Source of the DNA: Alcaligenaceae bacterium | Lineage (GTDB): Bacteria; Pseudomonadota; Gammaproteobacteria; Burkholderiales; Burkholderiaceae_B | Direction: 5' to 3' | Assembly: GCA_029265335.1 (NCBI GenBank) | Contig: JAJUJN010000141.1 | Location: forward strand, 1 to 5,941 | DNA: 5,941 bases | Position numbers and translations under genes: made by a program | In this document: positions 1 to 5,199 of the stretch, in pieces | Layout of the letters: every line of letters begins with the position of its first letter | Numbering within the stretch: position 1 is the stretch's first letter | The notes under the pieces: model-generated | What the model was told of the DNA's origin: nothing | What the model saw: the letters and a program-made list of their open reading frames with translations, nothing else | Databases searched by the model: none

Positions 1-1244
1 CGTTCGCCCAGCTCCGGCGTAACGCTCTCGAGCGCACTGCGCACCTGCGGGTTGTGTACACGCACCGACTCACGACGTGTGCGCAGCGCCGCTTCGTTGG
101 CCGCGAGTTCGGCAGCCACGGCCTGGCGACCTTCTCGCAAGGCCACGGCCAACACCCGCAGCTCCTCAAGCTTCTGCAAGGCAAAAGCCAACCAAGACTT
201 GATCTCGGTATCGAGCGAGGTTTCCAGCTCGAGGTCAACCGGTACGTGCAACAGCGAGCACGAGGGCGCGAGCCACAGGCGATCACCCAGGCGTTCGGCC
301 AACGGTTCGAGCCAATCAAGCACGGCTTCGAGGTCGGTCTTCCAGATGTTGCGACCGTCGATCACGCCAAGAGACAGAACCTTGTGCGCGGGCAGCAAGC
401 CGATCAAAGGCAGCACGCCCTCGCGATCGTTCACTGCGTCGATATGCAAGCCTGCCACCGGCAAATTGGCTGCCAGGTACGCATTCTCTTGCAGCCGACC
501 AAAATAGGTGGCCAACAGAATCTTGACGCGGCAAGTTTTGAGATGGTGATACGCCAGGTTGAGCGCATGTTGCCAGTCGGCGTCAAGCTCAGTGACCAAA
601 ATGGGTTCGTCTATCTGTACCCATTCCACGCCTTCATCGGCGAGCGCTGCCAGCAATTGCGCGTAAACAGGCAACAGACGCTCAAGCAGATCGAGCTTGT
701 TCGAATCGTCTTTGGCTTTGCCCAGCGCAAGATAGGTGACCGGTCCAATGAGCACGGGCTTGGCCTGCGCACCTGCGGCCTTGGCTTCTGCCAGTTCTTT
801 CAGGATGCGCGTGGTATCGAGCTGGAATTCTGTTTCTGCCGTGAACTCCGGCACGATGTAGTGATAGTTGGTATCGAACCACTTGGTCATCTCACCGGCG
901 GCAACGCCGCCGCAGCAGGCGTCGTGATCATCGCTGGCAGCAGCCGATCGACCGCGCGCCACGCGAAAGTAGTTGTCGAGCGCGTCGCCATGAAAATCTC
1001 TCACCCTTTCCGGCAGATTGCCCAAGGTGAAGCTCATGTCGAGCACTTGGTCGTAGAACGAAAAATCTCCCACCGGCACCAGATCAAGCTGATCCTGTTG
1101 CTGCCAATGACGCAGACGCAGCTCGGCGCCCACCGCCTCGAGCTCGCTACGCGACCCTTGACCTTGCCAATATGATTCCAGCGCAAACTTCAATTCCCGC
1201 TTGGCGCCAATTCGCGGAAAACCCAGGTTGTGGGTGGTGACCAT
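1..1244 (-). CDS. metE: 5-methyltetrahydropteroyltriglutamate--homocysteine methyltransferase, N-terminal part
   Basis: Cobalamin-independent methionine synthase transfers the methyl group of 5-methyl-tetrahydrofolate polyglutamate to homocysteine in the cytoplasm, the last step of methionine synthesis. The start at 1244 opens with [19 protein letters not shown], the family N terminus. It is followed by [52 protein letters not shown] and [15 protein letters not shown], all in family order. The 414 codons read without a stop cover the N-terminal barrel and the RVHN linker. The usual length is about 755 residues, so the C-terminal catalytic domain with the zinc ligands (His, Cys, Glu, Cys) lies beyond the left edge. 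A GAGGG Shine-Dalgarno sits 8 nt before the ATG but is buried in a hairpin (see 1245-1302). A loop at about residues 104-118 ([10 protein letters not shown]) is longer than in E. coli MetE. Family identity is certain from motifs. Confidence 0.97.
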   Translation of the reverse strand, partial: MVTTHNLGFPRIGAKRELKFALESYWQGQGSRSELEAVGAELRLRHWQQQDQLDLVPVGDFSFYDQVLDMSFTLGNLPERVRDFHGDALDNYFRVARGRSAAASDDHDACCGGVAAGEMTKWFDTNYHYIVPEFTAETEFQLDTTRILKELAEAKAAGAQAKPVLIGPVTYLALGKAKDDSNKLDLLERLLPVYAQLLAALADEGVEWVQIDEPILVTELDADWQHALNLAYHHLKTCRVKILLATYFGRLQENAYLAANLPVAGLHIDAVNDREGVLPLIGLLPAHKVLSLGVIDGRNIWKTDLEAVLDWLEPLAERLGDRLWLAPSCSLLHVPVDLELETSLDTEIKSWLAFALQKLEELRVLAVALREGRQAVAAELAANEAALRTRRESVRVHNPQVRSALESVTPELGE

Positions 1245-1302
1245 GTTGAAAACCCTCTACAGAATGTGGTGTCGGTGATGACTGCATGGTAGAGAGTCCA
1301 AC
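1245..1302 (-). promoter_or_regulatory. metE leader hairpin sequestering the ribosome binding site
   Basis: On the minus strand the 5' arm GTTGGACTCTCTAC (1302-1289) can pair with the 3' arm GTAGAGGGTTTTCAAC (1260-1245). This gives about 14 base pairs, two of them G-U, with a two-base bulge in the TTTT run and a 28-nt loop. The 3' arm holds the GAGGG Shine-Dalgarno and ends exactly at the base before the metE ATG. A folded leader would therefore block ribosome binding. The pairing is directly visible. A regulatory role (metabolite-, protein- or temperature-controlled opening) is inference, and I do not recognise it as a known SAM, SAH or cobalamin riboswitch. Confidence 0.55.
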
Positions 1303-1336
1303 CTGTGAAGTAAAATGGTATTAATTCAGTATTTCA

Positions 1337-1349
1337 TGAATTTTGCTCA
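1337..1349 (-). promoter_or_regulatory. MetR-like operator upstream of metE
   Basis: The plus strand reads TGAATTTTGCTCA here, matching the MetR consensus TGAA-N5-TTCA at 7 of 8 defined positions. MetR is the LysR-type activator of metE and metH in enterobacteria. The site lies 93-105 bp before the metE start codon. It overlaps where the -35 would fall for a possible -10 TAATAC at 1318-1323 (17-bp spacing, very weak -35 GCAAAA), as could suit an activated promoter. No metR gene is in the window. The match is by eye and could be chance in this AT-rich stretch. Confidence 0.35.
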
Positions 1350-1389
1350 CATATATTAAAATTTCGTCGCGTGGCGCTGACGGCGTGCA

Positions 1390-2475
1390 CTAGCGCGCTT
1401 TCGCCATGAGCGACAGAGTTTCGTCCCACAGCGCTTGCGTGAGCAAGCCCGCGGGTTCGGCTCGGGCGAGCGCTGCCGACTGGCCGGCCCAGGCCTGCAT
1501 TCGGTCGATATCGTTGTCGCGAGCGGCCGCCTTGCGCATGGGCCCAGTGAAGCCGCGCTGTACCGGATAAGGTGCGGGCCGCGGCGCATCGGGAGCACGC
1601 GCCGCCTGCACAAACGCCGTGTCGATGCTGCGCCCGGCGCGACCCGAGAATGCCCGCGTAAGCGTCGTTTGCTCCGGCCTGGTGTGAGCCAGCGCATCTA
1701 CCCAGGCGGCAGGCAACTGCGCTTCAGGACATCGCAGAAACCCCGTACCGATTTGCACTGCCGATGCGCCCAGCAACAATGCAGCTGCTACCCCGCGGGC
1801 ATCAGCAATGCCCCCGGTGGCCACCACTGGCACCGAGACCGCATCGACCACCGCCGGCAGTAGCGAGAACAGGCCTACTGCCCTTAGCTCGGCTTGATCG
1901 GCATCGAAGCAGCCGCGGTGTCCTCCGGCTTCCATCCCCTGCACCACGATCACATCGGCACCCGCTTGTTCTGCAGCCACGGCCTCTGCCACGGTCGTGG
2001 CTGTGGCGTACCACTGCATGCCAGATGACTTCACGGCGCTGACAATGCTGGGCGGATACAGGCCCATGATCGACGAAATGACCGCAGGCCGAACCTCAAG
2101 TATGGCCTCGCACTGTGCCGCAAAATCGAGCGGCAAATGATCGCCGGCATCGACGGCCACCGCTGGCCCCCAACGGCGCATGAACGCTCTTACCGCGTCT
2201 TCGCCCTTGCTATCGCGAGGGGGACTTGGGTCGGGGATCCACAGGTTCATCTGAAAACTGGCGTGGGTCACCGCGCGCACCTCCTCAGCCCAACGTTTGA
2301 TCTCGGGCGGCGACATCAGCAAAGCGCCACAGGCTCCCAGGCCGCCGGCGCCGGCCACGGCAATAGCGAGCGACGGTGGGCAGGCGCCTGCCATTGGCGC
2401 CATGAAAATCGGAATGCGACAGCCTTGAGAGTCGGCGAAGCGCTCCGCGCGGGTGATGGCTGAAAGCGTACTCAT
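1390..2475 (-). CDS. Nitronate monooxygenase (2-nitropropane dioxygenase) family FMN enzyme
   Basis: A 361-residue TIM-barrel flavoprotein of the nitronate monooxygenase family, which oxidises alkyl nitronates (for example propionate 3-nitronate) with FMN and oxygen. Visible motifs in order are: the N-terminal FMN loop IFMAPMAGACPPSLA (23-37) with GAGGLGACG; MNLW (76-79); the catalytic-histidine motif QGMEAGGHRG (179-188, His186); the phosphate-binding ATGGIADARG (219-228); VQIGTGFL (240-247); and FSGR (276-279). These fit the bacterial enzymes, and length is normal. The start at 2475 has GAGG 7 nt upstream (ATGAGGCCTGTCC before ATG). Some family members are really NADH:quinone reductases or enoyl-reductase-like, so the substrate is not fixed by sequence. 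It is transcribed toward metE with 145 bp between, and divergently from the hydrolase at 2701. No clear terminator follows it, so read-through into metE is possible. Confidence 0.88.
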   Translation of the reverse strand: MSTLSAITRAERFADSQGCRIPIFMAPMAGACPPSLAIAVAGAGGLGACGALLMSPPEIKRWAEEVRAVTHASFQMNLWIPDPSPPRDSKGEDAVRAFMRRWGPAVAVDAGDHLPLDFAAQCEAILEVRPAVISSIMGLYPPSIVSAVKSSGMQWYATATTVAEAVAAEQAGADVIVVQGMEAGGHRGCFDADQAELRAVGLFSLLPAVVDAVSVPVVATGGIADARGVAAALLLGASAVQIGTGFLRCPEAQLPAAWVDALAHTRPEQTTLTRAFSGRAGRSIDTAFVQAARAPDAPRPAPYPVQRGFTGPMRKAAARDNDIDRMQAWAGQSAALARAEPAGLLTQALWDETLSLMAKAR

Positions 2476-2504
2476 GGACAGGCCTCATGGTGTGCGTGTT
2501 GTGC

Positions 2505-2533
2505 ACTTTACCGCTGCCCACGCGAAATGCGAA
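2505..2533 (-). promoter_or_regulatory. Possible promoter of the nitronate monooxygenase gene
   Basis: On the minus strand TTCGCA (2533-2528) and TAAAGT (2510-2505) are separated by 17 bp. Each matches the sigma-70 hexamers at 4 of 6 positions. Transcription would start near 2498, about 23 nt before the ATG. AACACG copies would then lie at the -35 (2532-2537) and over the start point (2495-2500), which are typical operator positions. The match is weak and unproven. Confidence 0.25.
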
Positions 2534-2547
2534 CACGAGAGATTTCG
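2523..2547. repeat. Short inverted repeat CGAAAT / ATTTCG
   Basis: CGAAAT (2523-2528) and ATTTCG (2542-2547) flank a 13-nt loop that contains GAACACG, the same 7-mer found at the loop of the neighbouring hairpin (2560-2566). Six base pairs alone are weak. The shared motif in two consecutive loops is what makes it worth recording. Confidence 0.3.
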
Positions 2548-2550
2548 AGC

Positions 2551-2580
2551 GGAAGCTCTGAACACGCACCAGAGGCTTCC
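2551..2580. repeat. Inverted repeat (hairpin) whose loop matches a second site
   Basis: GGAAGCTCTG (2551-2560) and CAGAGGCTTCC (2570-2580) form a 10-bp stem with one bulged G and a 9-nt loop AACACGCAC (2561-2569). The entire loop is perfectly complementary to GTGCGTGTT at 2492-2500, just upstream of the nitronate monooxygenase ribosome binding site. No T-run follows on either strand, so it is unlikely to be an intrinsic terminator. It could be an operator or, in a long minus-strand leader, half of a pseudoknot. Confidence 0.45.
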
Positions 2581-2700
2581 AGCCGCAAATTGGAGTAAGT
2601 CAGACCGGCGACGCCAAGATCTCGTCACAAAATACTTTGCCGCAGGCTGCTCAACTCTGGCTACAACACGGGCGTTGCCCACACCTGACCTGGAGTTGCC

Positions 2701-3492
2701 ATGCCCTACGTAGATATTGCCGGAGCCAGCGTGTCGTATTGCGTCGACGGCCACGGTCCCGGCCTGGTGCTGGTAGCAGGAACCGGCGGCAACTTGCACT
2801 CCAACTGGGATCACCTAGTCGAACACTTCAGTGCGCATCGCACCGTAGTACGCGTGGATTACGCCGGCGCTGGCGATACACGCGACGACGAGGCCGTGCT
2901 ATCGGTAGAACGACTGGCGGAACAAGTGCTGGCCGCCGCCAAAGCCGCCGGTCTCGCCTCCTTCGATCTTCTCGGCTACTCCCTCGGCGCCTGCATAGCC
3001 ACGCAGCTCGCCGCCGAAAACCCTCACTGCGTGCGTTCGCTATGTCTATTGGCCGGCCTGGCCACTGCCGACATTCGAATCAGCCTGCAAGCCAAACTGT
3101 GGCTGCAGCTCATTGAATGGAACCCGCAGGCCTTCGCCCGGTTGGTGTTGTTGTCGGGGCTCAGCGCCGAATTCCTCAGCACTTTTACGGAGGAGCTGTT
3201 AGATGAGTGGGTGGATATGATCTGCACGCAGAATCGCTGGGAAGGCATCACGCGTCAGATACATCTGCATAGTGGCCTCGATGTGGCGCAACAGGCGCGT
3301 GCCATTGCTGCGCCCACCCTGGTGATTGGTTGCGCCCACGATCAGATCGTGCCGCTTGCCCATGCTCACGCCTTGCGTGCGTTGATTCCCGGAGCGCAGT
3401 ATGCGCAGCTCGACTGCGGCCACCTCGCACCTTTTGAACGGCCCGCCGATTTGGTGAGCCTCGTGCTGGAGTTCATCACCAGCCAGCCTTGA
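2701..3492 (+). CDS. Alpha/beta-fold hydrolase, substrate unknown
   Basis: A 263-residue cytoplasmic-type alpha/beta hydrolase with no signal peptide. The core is complete. The oxyanion-hole region is VAGTGGN (25-31), followed by VDYAGAGDT (52-60). The nucleophile elbow is GYSLG with Ser94. The acid is Asp214 in GCAHDQIVP and the base is His241 in DCGHLAPFE. The segment between about 125 and 195 is the variable lid that sets specificity. Length and layout resemble 3-oxoadipate enol-lactonase-like and small esterase-like members, but sequence alone does not give the substrate. GGAG lies 5 nt before the ATG and supports this start. It is divergent from the nitronate monooxygenase gene, so the two may share regulation through the repeats between them. 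Its stop is 17 bp from the convergent pagL stop, with no terminator visible between them. Confidence 0.9.
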   Translation: MPYVDIAGASVSYCVDGHGPGLVLVAGTGGNLHSNWDHLVEHFSAHRTVVRVDYAGAGDTRDDEAVLSVERLAEQVLAAAKAAGLASFDLLGYSLGACIATQLAAENPHCVRSLCLLAGLATADIRISLQAKLWLQLIEWNPQAFARLVLLSGLSAEFLSTFTEELLDEWVDMICTQNRWEGITRQIHLHSGLDVAQQARAIAAPTLVIGCAHDQIVPLAHAHALRALIPGAQYAQLDCGHLAPFERPADLVSLVLEFITSQP

Positions 3493-3509
3493 ACGGCGGC
3501 AGAACCGAA

Positions 3510-4028
3510 TCAAAAAGTGTAGGTGTAATAGAGAGAATACGACTCCACCCCATCGTTGGGGTGGCTCAAACCCGCGTTTGAATAATGGATGGCCCTGAGC
3601 CCCAGGGTGTGACGCTCGCCCAACCTCACACCGACGCCGATACGGTCTTCGAAGTTGAATGAAGAACCCACCACGCGATCGGCCACTCGTGAGCTGCTGA
3701 ACAACGCCAGACCAATACCGAGCTCAACGAAGGGCTGAAACCTCACACCATGAAACTGGTAGACAAATACCGGCGCAAACGAGATGGAATGAACCCCTGC
3801 ACTCTCTTTGCCACCTTCCCAGTAGGTGTAGCCGGCGTCCCAGTACCCGGTGAGGTGACCGGTGTTGGTTTCAAACCAGCGGACATTCCAGGCCTGCGAC
3901 ACTCCCAAACGGGCAGTGGCGTGACCTTGGCCAGTGCTGCCCGCAGCCGCAGTCAGTTCGACCGCAGAAGCCGGAAGCAAAACACTCGGCAACAGCAAGG
4001 CCATGCACCGAAGAATGTCATTGACCAT
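3510..4028 (-). CDS. pagL: Lipid A 3-O-deacylase (PagL)
   Basis: An outer-membrane enzyme that removes the 3-O-linked acyl chain of lipid A, altering endotoxicity and polymyxin tolerance. The 172-residue precursor has a signal peptide (MVNDILR, hydrophobic stretch, then ALPASA-type cleavage after about Ala22), leaving about 150 residues, the size of the eight-stranded PagL barrel. The C-terminal signature AIHYSNAGL (146-154) and NDGVESYS (158-165) supplies the triad His148, Ser150 and Glu162. The 14-residue His-to-Glu spacing matches Pseudomonas PagL. GYWDAGYTYWEGG (61-73) and SFAPVFVYQF (83-92) are also Pseudomonas-like. It ends in YTYTF, the terminal aromatic expected for barrel insertion. 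The start at 4028 is preferred because AAGGA lies 10 nt upstream and the signal peptide begins there. The open frame continues upstream to 4229 but that would overlap ddh. It follows ddh after 100 bp on the same strand. Confidence 0.95.
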   Translation of the reverse strand: MVNDILRCMALLLPSVLLPASAVELTAAAGSTGQGHATARLGVSQAWNVRWFETNTGHLTGYWDAGYTYWEGGKESAGVHSISFAPVFVYQFHGVRFQPFVELGIGLALFSSSRVADRVVGSSFNFEDRIGVGVRLGERHTLGLRAIHYSNAGLSHPNDGVESYSLYYTYTF

Positions 4029-4128
4029 GATACTTGTTCCTTCTTGCAGCCTGTGGATGTATCGATCCCGGGTGGCTTCATGGTATAGGAAAACTCGACG
4101 CCAAACTTGGAGCTGTGGAGCCCGAGCG

Positions 4129-5106
4129 TTATAGCAACTCTTTACGGAGCGCCGCACCGCTCTTGGGCGACAGGTAGGCAAATGGAATATCGAGCACGGT
4201 TTTGGCTCCCACCGCGCCTTCTTGTGCATAGCGATGCGCGGCTCGTGCGTAAGCTACCAACACGCTCGCCGTAAATTCAGGGTTGCTGCCCAGTTTGATG
4301 GAAAATTCCATCAATTGCTTGGTGTTGTCGCCGGTTCGCCCGCTGCGCAAAACGTAGCCGCCGTGGGGCATGGCCGCGTGGTCGCGACGCAACACTTCTT
4401 CCGAGAGAAAGGTAACGGTGGTGTTGTAATCCGCAAAATAGTGCGGCATGTTCACGATCGCTTGACGCACTTCTTCTTGATCTGCGCCCTCTTCCAGCAC
4501 CACGAAACACTCGCGCTGATGTTTTTCTCGGGTGCTGAGGGTGGGTTCTTCACCCGCGCGAACTCGCGCCAGCGCATCTTCAGCCGGAATCGTATATTGC
4601 ACGCCCATTTTCACGCCCGGGACACGGCGCACGGCATCTGAGTGGCCCTGGCTGACGCCCTTGCCCCAGAAGGTGTAATCCAGACCGTCGGGCAAAATGG
4701 CCTGGCCGAGCAAGCGGTTGAGCGAAAACAGCCCAGGATCCCAGCCGGTGGAAATCACGCTCACATTCCCGCCCGCCTTGGCTGCTTCATCGACTCGCTC
4801 AAAATACTCGGGAATTTTGGCGTGAGTGTCGTAGCTGTCTACCGTATTGAAGTGGCGCGCGTAGCTGGGTCCTTGTTCCGGCAGATCGGTGGCCGAACCA
4901 CCGCAAAGAATCAGGACATCGATGCGATCCTGAAATGCCATGATCTCGCTCGCAGCATAGGCAGGTGCGCGCGTGGCGATCGTTGCAGGATCCCTTCGAC
5001 TGAAAACACCCAACAATTGCATGTCCTGGTTCTGTGCAATGGCCGCTTCTACCCCGCGACCAAGATTGCCATAACCCATGATGGCGACACGAATTGGGGT
5101 GCTCAT
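4129..5106 (-). CDS. ddh: meso-diaminopimelate D-dehydrogenase
   Basis: An NADP-dependent enzyme that reductively aminates tetrahydrodipicolinate to meso-diaminopimelate in one step, bypassing the four-step succinylase or acetylase branch of lysine and peptidoglycan synthesis. It can also run in the oxidative direction. The 325-residue protein has the usual length. Visible motifs are the Rossmann VAIMGYGNLGRGVE (7-20), FSRRDP, CGGSATDLPEQ, STGWDPGLFSLNR (119-131), FWGKGVSQGHSDAVRR (146-161), QYTIP with Thr172, RECFVV with Arg198, MPHGG with His248, and NPEFTAS with Asn275. The last four sit one position below the substrate-binding residues I recall from the Corynebacterium glutamicum enzyme. 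AGGA lies 7 nt before the ATG and a TATAAT box lies 35 bp upstream of it. It is commonest in Corynebacterium, some Firmicutes and Bacteroidetes and is patchy in Proteobacteria, so acquisition by transfer is plausible. Confidence 0.95.
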   Translation of the reverse strand: MSTPIRVAIMGYGNLGRGVEAAIAQNQDMQLLGVFSRRDPATIATRAPAYAASEIMAFQDRIDVLILCGGSATDLPEQGPSYARHFNTVDSYDTHAKIPEYFERVDEAAKAGGNVSVISTGWDPGLFSLNRLLGQAILPDGLDYTFWGKGVSQGHSDAVRRVPGVKMGVQYTIPAEDALARVRAGEEPTLSTREKHQRECFVVLEEGADQEEVRQAIVNMPHYFADYNTTVTFLSEEVLRRDHAAMPHGGYVLRSGRTGDNTKQLMEFSIKLGSNPEFTASVLVAYARAAHRYAQEGAVGAKTVLDIPFAYLSPKSGAALRKELL

Positions 5107-5140
5107 TGTTCCGTCCTGTCAGTTGAAAGTCAGGTTGGCC

Positions 5141-5169
5141 ATTATACGCGTGCACTCGGGGGCCTCAGG
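5141..5169 (-). promoter_or_regulatory. Promoter of ddh
   Basis: The minus strand has a perfect -10 hexamer TATAAT (5146-5141) in the gap between the TolC-like gene and ddh. With a 17-bp spacer the -35 would be CTGAGG (5169-5164), a poor match of 3 of 6. Transcription would begin near 5134 and leave a leader of about 28 nt. The weak -35 overlaps the arm of an inverted repeat (5166-5199), so activation or occlusion there is possible. Confidence 0.55.
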
Positions 5170-5199
5170 CGCTACCGAGGTCGATCCTCATGGCGCCTG
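5166..5199. repeat. Inverted repeat across the TolC-like stop codon
   Basis: CAGGCGC (5166-5172) and GCGCCTG (5193-5199) are perfectly complementary. An inner GAGG (5177-5180) and CCTC (5186-5189) pair with a 5-nt loop, so the whole can fold as a two-part hairpin. It spans the stop codon of the TolC-like gene (5190-5188) and touches the ddh -35 region. No T-run follows on the minus strand, so it is at best a non-canonical terminator or an mRNA 3'-end stabiliser. Confidence 0.4.

Larger units (their letters stand above)
2495..2670. repeat. Cluster of four AACACG motifs in a divergent intergenic region
   Basis: AACACG occurs on the plus strand at 2532-2537, 2561-2566 and 2665-2670, and on the minus strand at 2500-2495. 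All lie within the 225 bp between two divergent genes. The copies at 2531 and 2560 extend to GAACACG; the copies at 2501 (minus) and 2664 extend to CAACACG. Outside this region I noticed only two other copies (about 4258 and 5601, inside genes). The clustering suggests half-sites for an unknown regulator or a repeated RNA motif. The role is inference. Confidence 0.4.

Noticed and set aside
54..1175. A 373-codon plus-strand open frame opposite metE
   Set aside because: It is the exact antisense of the metE codon frame, resembles no protein family, and arises from the GC-rich codon use of metE.
1242..1287. Short upstream reading frame from the ATG at 1287 overlapping the metE start
   Set aside because: It has no good ribosome binding site, and its ATG lies at the loop edge of the leader hairpin. 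It is in another frame from metE, and no Met-rich leader peptide is encoded.
1245..1389. Cobalamin or SAM riboswitch upstream of metE
   Set aside because: The gap is too short for a full cobalamin riboswitch, no B12-box-like sequence is seen, and the hairpin does not resemble SAM-I or SAM-II layouts I know.
1374..1397. Possible terminator after the nitronate monooxygenase gene (GCGCT / AGCGC)
   Set aside because: The stem is only 5 bp and overlaps the stop codon, and the AT-rich run is not directly after it.
1356..1863. Open frames on both strands over the nitronate monooxygenase 3' half
   Set aside because: They are Arg-rich shadow frames without recognisable domains, and the conserved FMN motifs lie in the 1390-2475 frame.
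4090..4107. PhoP-box-like GTTT direct repeat upstream of pagL
   Set aside because: The repeat period is 12 bp instead of 11, the hexamers fit poorly, and the site would end only 2 bp before the nearest TATACC, unlike real PhoP-controlled promoters.
4029..4229. A longer N terminus for PagL beginning at 4229
   Set aside because: It would overlap the end of ddh and place the signal peptide internally. The ATG at 4028 has a good ribosome binding site and starts the signal peptide.
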